Position numbers and translations under genes: made by a program. From NCBI GenBank assembly GCA_007858575.1, contig CP042279.1, forward strand, positions 4,156,501 through 4,220,500: a stretch of DNA of 64,000 nt, given 5' to 3'. The notes under the pieces were generated by a model, which worked only from the letters and a program-made list of their open reading frames with translations, had not been told where the DNA came from and did not search any database. Positions 56,181 through 64,000 of this stretch are shown in pieces (the stretch's first letter is position 1; each line of letters begins with the position of its first letter). Origin of the DNA: Streptomyces sp. WAC08241. Its GTDB lineage: Bacteria > Actinomycetota > Actinomycetes > Streptomycetales > Streptomycetaceae.

Positions 56181-56928
56181 CTACTTCACGGCGAGGAGCA
56201 GGGTGTCGGAGGGCGAGGCCCAGACGGTCCGGGCCTCGCCGAAGCCGGCGGCGCGCAGGGTGTCGGCGTGCCAGCGCGGGAGGGCATGTCGCCGTCGGCG
56301 TGCTCGCCGTAGATCTCGAAGCGGCGGGCGGTGGGGCCGGCGAGGACGGGGTCCTTGCCGGCGAGGGCCCACCAGTCGGCCCAGTCGAGGACCCCGGCGG
56401 CCTTCTCGCGGTCCATGCGCGCGTGCCGCTGCGCCCGCTCGGCGGCGTTGATGCGGGGCGTGGCCCCGTCGATCATGTGGTCGGCGTTCATGAGGACGCC
56501 GCCGTCCCGGACGAGCCCGGCGAGCTGCCCGTAGAGGGCGGCGAGGGGCTCGCTGTGAGCCAGTGCAGGGCGGTGGCGGTGAGGACGGCGTCGTACGCGT
56601 CGTACGGCAGGTCCGCGGCCCACGCGGGGTCCTTGAGGTCGGCGGTCACGAAGGTGACGCGCTCGTCCCCGGCGAAGTACCCCTCGGCGATGGCGAGGAG
56701 GGCGGGGTCGAGGTCGACGCCGGTACTGGTCGCCTCCGGGAACCTCTTGAGGAGCCGATCCGTGATACTTCCCGTACCGCACGCGAGGTCGAGGACGCGG
56801 GGCTTCGGCCCCACGAGCGCCTCGACCATGTCGAGCATCACGCGGAACCGCTCCTCGCGGTCCGGCATGTACCACTCCTGCTGACGGTCCCAGCTCTGCT
56901 GCCAGCCCGCCCAGTCGGTTCCGGTCAT
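56181..56928 (-). CDS. class I SAM-dependent methyltransferase
   Basis: The protein has about 249 residues. The SAM-binding loop is RVLDLACGTGSITDRLLKRF; then ATSTGVDLDPALLAIA (acidic residue after beta2), VTFVTADLKDP and YDAVLTATALHW. The later part (GGVLMNADHMIDG; LPRWHADTLRAAGF) is typical of UbiE/biotin-synthesis-like small-molecule methyltransferases; the substrate is unknown. ATG at 56926-56928 follows GGGGAGGG. Frame changes near 56560 and 56285 must be bridged. It is divergent from a CGNR-type protein. Confidence 0.85.
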
Positions 56929-56957
56929 CGCCGCGCCCTCCCCACTTCGTAATACCC

Positions 56958-56986
56958 TCGAAGGGAAACAGCCGTTACCCCTTCGA
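56958..56986. promoter_or_regulatory. inverted repeat in divergent spacer
   Basis: TCGAAGGG (56958-56965) and CCCTTCGA (56979-56986) form a perfect 8-base inverted repeat with 13 bases between. It is placed to act on both divergent genes. Confidence 0.45.
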
Positions 56987-57020
56987 CCGAAACACTAGCC
57001 CGCCGAAGTAAGGACTACAA

Positions 57021-57648
57021 GTGGAACTGGCCCATTACTCGGATTTCGCCGTGCGTCTGGTCAACACCGAGGAGCCGGCCCGCGGCAAGGACGCCCTCAC
57101 CTCGGTCGAGGTGGTGCGGGACCTCTTCGGCTCGGCCTCCCAGATGGCCCGGCGGGTCACCGAGGCGGACGTGCCCGCTTCCGCGCGATCCGGGCCCGGC
57201 TGCGGGCGGTCTTCACGGCGGCCGACGAGGGCGACCACACGGGGCCGTGGACCTGCTGAACTCCCTGCTCCTGGAGTTCCCGGTCAGCCCCCAGATCTCG
57301 GGCCACGACATCCTCGACGAGGAGGGCCGGCCGCGCTGGCACATGCACCTCGCCGACCACTCCTCGAACGCGACGACGGGGTACGCGGCCATCTGCGCGA
57401 TGGGCCTCGCCTTCCACCTGACCGAGTTCGGCGCGGACCGGCTGGGCCTGTGCCAGGCGCCGCCCTGCCGCAACGCCTACCTCGACACCTCGACCAACCG
57501 CTCCCGCCGCTACTGCTCGGACCGCTGCGCGACCCGCGCCAACGTGGCCGCCTACCGGGCCCGCAAGCGCCTGGAGGCCGGGCGCGCGGACCGCACGGGC
57601 CTGACGCACGAGACGAGCCAGGAGAGCACCACCCCGGCCGAACGCTGA
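57021..57648 (+). CDS. CGNR-type zinc finger protein
   Basis: The protein has about 209 residues. An all-helical N-terminal ABATE-like domain (HYSDFAVRLVNTEEPARGKD, VVRDLFGSASQMARRVTE) precedes a C-terminal zinc finger. Four cysteines are placed as LCQAPPCRNAYLD and RRYCSDRCATRANVAAYRARKR. The usual C-G-N-R reads C-A-T-R here. Members are thought to be stress-related DNA-binding regulators. GTG at 57021 is used. Frame changes near 57180 and 57243 must be bridged. Confidence 0.8.
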
Positions 57649-57658
57649 CGCCCCGGCG

Positions 57659-58003
57659 TCACCGGCCGGTACCGCGCCCGGACCCGCCCGAGCACGAGTT
57701 CGGGCGGTACGGCCCCGAAGACCCGGTTGTCCCCTCGGCGTCCGGATTGTCGCCGAGCACCCACCAGCCGCCGTCGCGTCGCTCGATCAGGCGCTTCACG
57801 ACGAGCAGGTCCTGCTGGAGCGGATGGCGCAGCACGGCCACGCTCCCGGGCCGCAGCCGCCCGCCGTAGTGCACGAGCAGCCGGTCCCCGTGCAGCAGCG
57901 TGGGCACCATCGACACGCCCGTCACCTCGGCGATCCCGAACGGAGCCCCGGCCTCCCCGCCCGCTCCCGCCCCGACCCGCTCATCCGGCACCTCCCGATC
58001 CAC
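57659..58003 (-). CDS. sodX: nickel SOD maturation protease (S26 family)
   Basis: This is a small signal-peptidase-like serine protease, about 115 residues. The catalytic Ser is in VTGVSMVPTLLHGDRLLVHYG and the Lys in LLVVKRLIERR, with WWVLGDNPDAEG as the third box. The gene is divergent from the nickel superoxide dismutase gene, whose N-terminal leader must be cut to expose the nickel-binding His. That context supports the SodX assignment. A frame change near 57730 leads to NRVFGAVPPELVLGRV, and the exact C-terminus is uncertain. Confidence 0.85.
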   Translation of the reverse strand: MDREVPDERVGAGAGGEAGAPFGIAEVTGVSMVPTLLHGDRLLVHYGGRLRPGSVAVLRHPLQQDLLVVKRLIERRDGGWWVLGDNPDAEGTTGSSGPYRPNSCSGGSGRGTGR

Positions 58004-58134
58004 TCGTCCACTCGTACACGAGTCCCATGGTGACCCTGGACTTTTGACCTAAGCCCCAGGGGGCGCCCGAGAAAACGCCCTTCTCACCGAGTAATGTCCC
58101 ACCTGAGAAGACGATCACGAGGAAGGACGGCTCA

Positions 58135-58531
58135 ATGCTCTCCCGCCTGTTTGCCCCCAAGGTGAAGGTCAGCGCCCACTGCGACCTCCCGTGCGGCGTG
58201 TACGACCCGGCCCAGGCCCGCATCGAGGCCGAGTCCGTCAAGGCTGTCCAGGAGAAGTACCAGGCCAACGAGGACCCGCACTTCCGGGCCCGCGCCACGG
58301 TCATCAAGGAGCAGCGCGCGGAGCTCGCCAAGCACCACGTCTCGGTGCTCTGGAGCGACTACTTCAAGGCCCCGCACTTCGAGAAGTACCCCGAGCTCAA
58401 CCAGCTCGTCAACGACACCCTGAAGGCTCCTCTCGGCCGCCAAGGCGTCGACGGACCCGAAGACGGGCGAGAAGGCGCTGGAACTCATCGCCGAGATCGA
58501 CCGCATCTTCTGGGAGACGAAGAAGGCCTGA
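58135..58531 (+). CDS. sodN: nickel superoxide dismutase
   Basis: The enzyme converts superoxide to oxygen and peroxide. The 131-residue precursor has a 14-residue leader (MLSRLFAPKVKVSA), removed to expose His15. The nickel hook is HCDLPCGVY (His15, Cys16, Cys20). The helical remainder (ARIEAESVKAVQEKYQ; VLWSDYFKAPHFEKYPELN) is typical and ends IFWETKKA. ATG at 58135 follows GAGGAAGGA. An extra base near 58430 breaks the frame at LSAAKAS. In Streptomyces it is induced by nickel; no regulator site was identified here. Confidence 0.96.
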
Positions 58532-58546
58532 CCTTCCGTCCCCGCT

Positions 58547-58583
58547 CGAAGGGGCACGACCGCTCGCCGGTCGTGCCCCTTCG
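58547..58583 (+). terminator. terminator of sodN
   Basis: A 16-base perfect stem CGAAGGGGCACGACCG/CGGTCGTGCCCCTTCG with a five-base loop, then GGCGTTTT. Confidence 0.9.
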
Positions 58584-58680
58584 GGCGTTTTGGGAGACGG
58601 GTGGGAGATCGGCCGGAGAGAGCGCGTCCGCGCGCGGCGGCCGTGCCAGGGGCTTCGGGTCCCGTTCGCTCACGCCGGTG

Positions 58681-59632
58681 TCAGGCACGGGCCCACCGAG
58701 ACCTCCGCCGCCGCCCCTGGCCCCGTAACCACTCGCGGTACGGGGCCGCGCGCAGGCCGCCTCGCGGTAGGCGGCGGCGAGTTCCGCGTACAGGAGGTCC
58801 AGCGGGGCGCCCGGGCGGGCGTACAGCAGGAGGCGGACCGCCAGGGGTCGCCGCGCAGGGGGCGGACGGCCATGTCCTCGCGCGGGCCCGAGGTCGGCTG
58901 GCAGGGCGACGGCCTCGCCGAGGGCGATGAGCGAGGCGGCCGTGTGGTAGTCGCCGTGCAGCAGCGGCGGGTCGATGCCGGCGGCGTGCAGGACCCGGCG
59001 CAGCCCGTCCCACTCGCCGTCGACGGTCGGGTCGACCATCCAGTGGTCGTCGGCGAGGTCGGCGAGGTCCACGACGGGCCGGGCGGCGGCCGGGTGGTCG
59101 CGGGCCATGGAGACGAACTGCGGTTCGCGGGCGACCAGGACCCGCCCCGTGAGGCCCTCGGGGACCCGTAGCGGACAGCCCTCCACCTCGTGCACGAAGG
59201 CCACGTCGAGCTGGCCGGCGGCGACCATGCGGAGCAGCGCGTGGGCGGAGACGTCCACCCGCAGGCCGACCTCGGTGCCGGGCAGCCGCTGGCGGAGCCG
59301 GCGCAGCCAGCCTGGGAGCGCCCGGCTCGCGGTGGAGCCGACCCGGAGCCCGGGACCGCCGGCGCGGGCGACCGCGGCCCGGGTCTCGGTGACGAGCGCG
59401 GCCATGTCCGCGACCAGGGGCGGGCCCGGCTGAGCAGCGAGCGGCCGAGCGGGGTGGGGCGGCAGCCGGTGCGGCCGCGCGAGAAGAGCTCGGCGCCCAG
59501 GGAGTTCTCGATCCGGCGCAACTGGGTGGTCAACGAGGGCTGGCTCATGCCCAGTTGACGCGCCGCCTTGTGCAGGCTGCCCGCGTCCGCGATGGCGCAG
59601 AGCGCGCGCAGATGTCTCACCTCCAGCTCCAT
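58681..59632 (-). CDS. LysR-type regulator of the snapalysin gene
   Basis: The protein has about 315 residues. The N-terminal HTH reads HLRALCAIADAGSLHKAARQLGMSQPSLTTQLRRIENSLG. The effector domain starts VADMAALVTETRAAVARAG and includes RPVVDLADLADDHWMVDP. It is divergent from the secreted metalloprotease gene, the same arrangement as the known snpR/mprR-snpA pairs, so it is probably its activator. ATG at 59630-59632 has TACCCT six bases upstream (leaderless). Frame changes near 59430, 58900 and 58850 must be bridged, and the exact stop is uncertain. Confidence 0.85.
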
Positions 59633-59687
59633 GCCCCGAGGGTAGGGCGGCTCCCTGGGACACACCAGATACCCGGAACCCCTCAAT

Positions 59688-59706
59688 CACCTTTTATTCC
59701 AAGGTG
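59688..59706. promoter_or_regulatory. LysR-type site in the snapalysin promoter
   Basis: CACCTTTTATTCCAAGGTG is a 6-7-6 inverted repeat lying immediately upstream of TTGACA (59708-59713), the likely -35 box of the protease gene. The size and position fit a LysR-type activator. Confidence 0.6.
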
Positions 59707-59815
59707 GTTGACAGGGCAAAGGCGGGGTGATGCGGTGGGGCTATCGGGGTTGGCATCATCCCCGCGCGCCCCGGCTCCTCCAGACTCTCCCCAACCCCAC
59801 ACAGGAGGAGCCCCC

Positions 59816-60467
59816 ATGCGTCATCCCAAGGTCCTCACCGCCGCGTTGACCTCCGTCCTCGGCCTCGGACTCGCCGCCTCCCTCGGCGCGGCCCCGGCCG
59901 CCGCCGCGCCCGACGACCGGCCGTGTCCGCCGGCCACGCCGCCGTGGCGTACGCCGGTTCGGCCGAGGAGGCCAAGGCCAACCAGGCCTTCTTCGAGGCC
60001 GTCGTGAAGTCGGTGGCGAAGAAGCGGGCCGCCGCTCCCGGCGCGGCCGCCGTCACCGTCGTCTACAGCGCCGCCAACGCGCCGAGCTTCCGCACCCAGA
60101 TCGCCCGCTCGGCCCAGATATGGAACAGCTCGGTGGCGAACGTCCGTCTCGTCGAGGGCGGCAGCCCCGACTTCTCGTACTACGAGGGCAACGACTCCCG
60201 CGGCTCGTACGCCAGCACCAACGGCCACGGCAGCGGCTACATCTTCCTCGACTACCGGCAGAACCAGCAGTACGACTCGACCCGGGTGACCGCCCACGAG
60301 ACCGGGCACGTCTCGGCCTCCCGGACCACTACAGCGGTCCGTGCAGCGAGCTGATGTCGGGCGGCGGCCCCGGCACGTCCTGCCGGAACTCCCAGCCGAA
60401 CGCGCAGGAGCGGGCGCGCGTCGACCAGTTGTGGCGCTACGGCCTCGCCTCGGCCCTCAAGAACTGA
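59816..60467 (+). CDS. snpA: snapalysin-type secreted metalloprotease
   Basis: This is a small zinc endopeptidase of the M7 family, about 217 residues. The signal peptide is LTSVLGLGLAASLGAAPAAA. The catalytic domain has VTVVYSAANAPSFRTQIARS, SYYEGNDSRGSYASTNG and the zinc motif TAHETGHVLGLPDHYSG (H-E-x2-H-x2-G-x2-D). PCSELMSGGGPGTSC supplies the Met-turn and Cys pair. ATG at 59816 follows AGGAGGAG. Frame changes near 59925 and 60316 must be bridged; the second falls right after the zinc His residues. It is probably activated by the divergent LysR protein. Confidence 0.92.
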
Positions 60468-60594
60468 CGGGCGGGAGGACGAGTACGGCGGCGGCGTCCC
60501 TCCCCGGACGCCGCCGTCCCCGTTCCCCGAGGCCCTGGGGCCCCGCCCCGGGCCCTGGGGTCCCGCCCCGGGGCCCGCGGTCCGTCAGGCCGGC

Positions 60595-60994
60595 TGGAGG
60601 AGGCCGCGGCCGAAGTCCGTGCCGGGCGGCAACTGGCGCCGGACCCGGTCGAGGGCCCCTCGAGGCGCCGCCGGCGACGCACGCCTCGAAGGCGGCGCCG
60701 CCGTAGTGCAGCGTCAGGCTGAGGTCGGACCGCTCGCCGAGCGTCAGCAGGCAGCTCAGCGTGGCCCGCTGGGAGGTGCCGTCCGCGACGACGGGGAGCG
60801 GAAGGTCCCACCCAGGACGCAGCCGGTGAGGGCCCGCCCGTCGGCGGCGGTGAGCGCGGCGAAGCCCTCGCCCGCGTACTCGGTCCCCTGATCCGGACGG
60901 CGACGTGCCGTCCGTCGGCCGTGATGGCGATCGCTTCCGCGCCGCTGCGGTCCCGGTACCAGCCGGTCCAGACTTCCGTCGACTCCGATGACAT
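60595..60994 (-). CDS. hypothetical protein (possibly DUF6304-like)
   Basis: The protein has about 133 residues. It opens SSESTEVWTGWYRDRSGAEA, then DGRHVAVRIR, YAGEGFAALTAADG, CLLTLGERSDLSLTLHYGG and QLPPGTDFGRGLLQP. The order resembles what I recall as DUF6304, a short beta-rich Streptomyces family without a function. ATG at 60992-60994 has TACAGT six bases before it (leaderless). Frame changes near 60895, 60812 and 60660 must be bridged. Confidence 0.5.
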
Positions 60995-61036
60995 GCGCGG
61001 ACTGTAGCGGCACGACCGGCTCCACCGCGCGTCCGG

Positions 61037-61318
61037 TCACCCCGGGGCCGGACTTCTCCCGATCTCGTCGTCCTTGCCGGTCACGTGCGGTGTCGCGGCT
61101 TCCGCACCTTCACCGCCCTGGCGCCGGTGCTCCTCGGAGCCCTCGCGCTCCTCGTGGAGCGGGCACTCCGGGTCGCGGCAGGGCTGCACCTCCCACTCCG
61201 GCACCCAGGCCCCGAGGACCTTGTGCCGGACGGCCAGTACGGTGCGCGGTCCGCCGCAGGCCGGGCAGGGGTGCTCGGCCAGCGGGTCCCGCGTCGTGCG
61301 AGACACCTCGTCGCCCAT
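61037..61318 (-). CDS. small zinc-ribbon-like hypothetical protein
   Basis: This intact frame of 93 residues carries HPCPACGGPRTVLAVRHKV followed by VQPCRDPECPLHEE. The two C-x2-C-like or C-x4-C pairs could bind one zinc ion. The tail is acidic and disordered. TACCCT lies six bases before the ATG (leaderless). The function is unknown. Confidence 0.6.
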   Translation of the reverse strand: MGDEVSRTTRDPLAEHPCPACGGPRTVLAVRHKVLGAWVPEWEVQPCRDPECPLHEEREGSEEHRRQGGEGAEAATPHVTGKDDEIGRSPAPG

Positions 61319-61384
61319 GCCTTCAGGGTAGGACGCCCCGCCCGCGTACGCCTCCGTACGCGCGTCCGCACCCGCCCGCGGGCG

Positions 61385-61965
61385 TTACCGCTTCCTGGAG
61401 TACCGGCGGACGAGCACGCCGTTGCCGAAGGCGCGGACGTCGTCCAGCTCGAAGTCCCGGGTTCGAAACCGGCGCCGAACATCGGCATGCCGGTGCCGTA
61501 CACCTGCGGGTAGGTCTTGATGATCAGCTCGTCGATCTCGTCGACGAGTTCGCCGGCGACGGTGGAGCCGCCGCAGAGCCAGATGTCCAGCGGGCCGTCC
61601 TCGGCCTTGAGTTCGCGGACGCGGCCCACGAGGTCCTCGCGGATCAGCTCGACGTTCGGGTGGGGCGACTCGGCCGTGGAACGGGTGGCGACGAGCTCGC
61701 GCAGGTGGTTGTAGGGGCTGGTGACGCCGATGTCCAGGGCGAGCCGGTACGACCCCATCCCCTGGATCACGGTGTCGAAGCGCTCGTTGGGGCCGTCGAT
61801 GCCGAGGGCCTCCCGCGCCTGGGTGGGGACCGTCTCCGGGTACTCGGCGTTCATCCACCGGAGGTACGCCTCGTCCACGTACTTGTACATGGAGGTGGCG
61901 TCGCCCTCGGGGTCGCCGATGAAGCCGTCGATGGTGCAGGCGATGTAGTAGGTGAGCTTGCGCAA
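61385..61965 (-). CDS. dihydrofolate reductase/RibD C-terminal-like reductase
   Basis: The protein has about 193 residues with a DHFR-like fold: RKLTYYIACTIDGFIGDPEG, FDTVIQGMGSYRLALD, GPLDIWLCGGSTVAGELVDE (NADPH loop), LIIKTYPQVYGTGMPMF and GNGVLVRRYSRKR. Such proteins are RibD C-terminal family members with usually unknown substrates. The TTG at 61963-61965 with GAAGAGGACCGG upstream is the best start. One frame change near 61465 must be bridged. It is divergent from a TetR gene with an operator-like region between, so it is probably under TetR control. Confidence 0.85.
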
Positions 61966-62006
61966 ACCGGTCCTCTTCGTTCGGGGGCTCGGACGTGGCC
62001 GCTTCC

Positions 62007-62046
62007 GCAACCACGACAGTTATAGTGCTTCACTTGTAGTGGTTGC
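62007..62046. promoter_or_regulatory. nested inverted repeats between reductase and TetR genes
   Basis: GCAACCAC (62007-62014) pairs with GTGGTTGC (62039-62046). Nested inside is AGTG-CTT-CACT (62024-62034), overlapping the -10-like TATAGT at 62021-62026. It is a good candidate operator for the adjacent TetR protein, controlling both directions. Confidence 0.6.
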
Positions 62047-62095
62047 GCAAGCCCTATCGTCGGCGTGAACACGCTCAGCACGGATGGAGCCCCAG

Positions 62096-62670
62096 GTGGC
62101 GAGAAACCCGGAACGCCGTACGGCCCTGCTCGACGCGGCGATCGAGGCACTGGCGGACGAAGGCGCCCGCGGGCTGACCTTCCGGGCGGTCGACGCCCGG
62201 GCCGGGGTCCCCACGGGCACCTCGTCCAACTACTTCACCGACCGGGACCAGTTGCTCTCCCAGGTCGGCGACCGGATCTTCGTACGGCTCACCCCGGAGC
62301 CCGGCGCCGTCGACACCGCCATGCGGCCCGCGCCCAGCAGGAGCTGATGGTCGAGCTGATGCGCTGGCTCGCCCGGCGCATGGCGGCCGAGCGCACCTGC
62401 TACCTGGGGCTCTTCGAACTGCGTCTGGAGGCCGTGCGCCGCCCGGAGCTGCGGACGCAGCTCACCAAGGTGCTCCGCTCCGACCTGGACGAGAACGTCC
62501 GGCTGCACCTGGACTCCGGGATGCCCGGGGACGCGGACACGGTCCGGCTGCTCTACTTCGCCCTCACGGGGCTGCTGTTCGACCACTTCACCGTCCCCGG
62601 CCTCCACGGCGAGCGGGACCTGGACGACCTGATCGAGACCGTGGTCAACCGCGTCGTCCCCGAGGCCTGA
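62096..62670 (+). CDS. TetR family regulator
   Basis: The HTH reads ARNPERRTALLDAAIEALADE, then LTFRAVDARAGVPTGTSSNYFTDRDQLL. The C-terminal domain starts ELMVELMRWLARRMAAERTC and ends DDLIETVVNRVVPEA. The GTG at 62096 has GGAG six bases upstream; an in-frame ATG at 62084 adds four residues. One frame change near 62325 must be bridged. It is divergent from the reductase gene it probably represses. Confidence 0.82.
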
Positions 62671-62696
62671 CCGCCTCCGGGCCCGGGACGGGCCCC

Positions 62697-62800
62697 GGCG
62701 TCAAAGCGGGGCTCGGCACGGAACGGGCCCCGGCGCCGGAGCGGGGCTCGGCGCCGGAGCGGGGCTCGGCGCCGGAACGGGCCTCAGCGCCGGAGCGGGG
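62697..62800. repeat. ~18-bp tandem repeat, about six units
   Basis: Degenerate units of CGGCGCCGGAGCGGGGCT, with alternates CGGAACGGGCC, lie between the TetR gene and the convergent polyprenyl synthetase gene. Non-coding. Confidence 0.8.
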
Positions 62801-62801
62801 T

Positions 62802-63839
62802 TCAGCGCGTGCGCCGGGTGACGAACTCCGCCAGGGCGAGCAGGTCCCCGCGGCCACCGGGTCCGGGACCGCCTGCGCCAGGTGCTCGACGGCACGGCCC
62901 ATCCGCTCGGCCGCCTGGGCCTGCGCCCAGTCGCGCCCGCCGGCCCGCTCCACCGCGTCCGCCGCCGCCCGCACCCCCGCGGCGTCGAGGGCCGGACGGG
63001 AGTACAGCTCGGCCAGCTCCTCCCCGCCGGGGTCCCGGAGGTGAGCGCCGCCACCACGGGCAGCGACTTCTTGCGGGCGGCCAGGTCGGCCCCGGCCGGC
63101 TTGCCCGTGCGCTCCGGGTCCCCCAGATGCCGATGAGGTCGTCGATCAGTTGGAAGGCGAGGCCCGCCTCCCGGCCGAAGGCGTCCATCGCCGCGACCTC
63201 CTCCTCGCCCGCGCCCGCGTAGAGCGCGCCGAGAGCACAGGCGCAGCCGAGCAGCGCGCCGGTCTTGGCGGTGGCCATCGCCGTGCACTCGTCGAGGGAG
63301 ACCTCGCGCGGGCCGCGCCGCTCGAGGCGCAGTCCGCCTGCTGTCCGGCGCAGAGCTCGATGACGCAGGCGGCGAGGCGCGCGGAGGCGGCCGCCGAGGC
63401 GGGGTGCGGGTCCTCGGCGAGCAGCCGCAGGGCGAGCGCGCTCATCGCGTCGCCCGCGATCAGCGCGTCCGGGATGCCGAAGACCGTCCAGGCGGTGGGC
63501 CGGTGGCGCCGGTGGGGTCCCCGTCGACGATGTCGTCGTGGAGCAGGGTGAAGTTGTGCGCGAGCTCCACCGCGGCCGCGGCCTTCACGGCGCGGGCCTC
63601 CTCGGCGCCGAGCGCGCGGGCCGCGGCGAGGACGAGGGCGGGCCGGACGGCCTTGCCCGCCTGCTCGGCGGCCGGGGTGCCGTCGGCGTGCTCCCAGCCG
63701 AAGTGGTACATCGCCACCCGTCGTATGGAACCGGGCAGGGTCTCGACGGTCGAGCGGAGCTGGGGCTGGACGGCCGTCCGCGTCCGGTCCAGGAGCGCCG
63801 CGGCCCCTGGCCGCCGGTGGCGGCGTCCGCGCTGGTCAT
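62802..63839 (-). CDS. polyprenyl (geranylgeranyl-type) diphosphate synthase
   Basis: This is a trans-prenyl chain-elongating synthase of about 346 residues. The first Asp-rich motif is in ELAHNFTLLHDDIVDGD and the second in AFQLIDDLIGIWG. KAVRPALVLAAARALG, GDAMSALALRLL and the conserved ATAKTGALLGCACALGA are present. ATG at 63837-63839 follows GAAGGGA; this start needs a frame correction near 63815. A longer start (GTG at 63918) reads without that correction and would add ~40 charged, disordered residues, but its codon use is poorer. Frame changes near 63500, 63330, 63135, 63035 and 62855 must be bridged. It follows a possible encapsulin shell gene in the same direction. Confidence 0.85.
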
Positions 63840-63942
63840 GGTCACGGTCACTCCCTTCGCGTCCTTCGCCGCGGTCGTCCGCCGCGGCGGGCCGGGACGC
63901 CCGGGGCGGAGGGTCCACTCCCCGCCCCCGGGCGCCGCGGGC

Positions 63943-64000
63943 TCAGCGCCAGCGGCTGACCTCGACGTTCTCCAGGACGCCGAGCGCGTCCGGGACGAGG
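63943..64000 (-). CDS. C-terminus of a gene, possibly family 2 encapsulin shell
   Basis: Only the last 18 codons are visible: LVPDALGVLENVEVSRWR and stop. The L-V-P-D-A-L-G-x-L-E-x-V-E segment resembles, from memory, the end of family 2 encapsulin (SrpI/EshA/major membrane protein I) shells. In Streptomyces such cNMP-binding shells lie next to terpene cyclase or polyprenyl synthetase cargo genes, which fits the following gene. The evidence is short and must be treated as a lead. Confidence 0.4.
   Translation of the reverse strand, partial: LVPDALGVLENVEVSRWR

Noticed and set aside
1..64000. Search for tRNA or rRNA genes and an integrated prophage
   Set aside because: No cloverleaf-like segment, rRNA motif or phage structural gene was seen.

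Overview
The window looks like the chromosome of a Streptomyces species. It has very high G+C with strong third-position G/C bias. Several of its gene sets are characteristic of the genus: nickel superoxide dismutase with its maturation protease, snapalysin with a divergent LysR regulator, a four-gene conservon (sensor ATPase, roadblock, DUF742, GTPase), a HspR-type box before lon, and a single-chain actinobacterial 2-oxoglutarate dehydrogenase. From memory the order from lon to sodN resembles the core region of other Streptomyces chromosomes; I could not check this.

Left part (1-5.6 kb) is accessory in character. It holds a truncated IS630-type transposase, an erythromycin-esterase remnant, two diverged copies of one small unknown gene flanking an ECF41-type sigma factor with its carboxymuconolactone decarboxylase partner, and a type II thioesterase. 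From 6.1 to 13.7 kb come a long HEAT-repeat protein, a lipoprotein coupled to an orphan histidine kinase, and an FtsW/RodA-type glycosyltransferase coupled to a class B penicillin-binding protein. From 13.8 to 19.1 kb lie two divergent diiron proteins around a TetR-type operator with a TetR gene, a secreted NlpC/P60 protein and small unknown genes. A conservon with a styrene-monooxygenase-like flavoprotein fills 19.2-25.1 kb. Next come a PP2C-like protein, a MarR regulator beside a 0.5 kb degenerate repeat, a secreted GH25 lysozyme and an AA10 polysaccharide monooxygenase behind a DasR-like site.

From 29.5 to 46.2 kb are lon with its HAIR box, an acetyltransferase, a lipoprotein with an emfourin-like domain, a sigma factor/anti-sigma/ABC transporter operon, a spermidine-synthase-like protein, a two-component system and kgd. 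From 46.2 to 57 kb are a DUF4097-PadR pair with operator repeats, an endoglycosylceramidase-like enzyme, a zinc-type dehydrogenase, malic enzyme and a polar amino-acid ABC transporter. The right end carries sodX/sodN, LysR/snapalysin, a reductase/TetR divergent pair and a polyprenyl synthetase. Downstream of the last gene is the tail of a protein whose final residues resemble a family 2 encapsulin shell.

Many genes that should be intact (kgd, lon, malic enzyme, sodN, the ABC transporter genes, cell-wall genes) are broken by single-base insertions or deletions, mostly in G/C runs. The reading continues cleanly in another frame each time. I read these as sequence errors, not biology, and give gene spans across the breaks. 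Spacers contain an unusual number of short G+C-rich tandem repeats.
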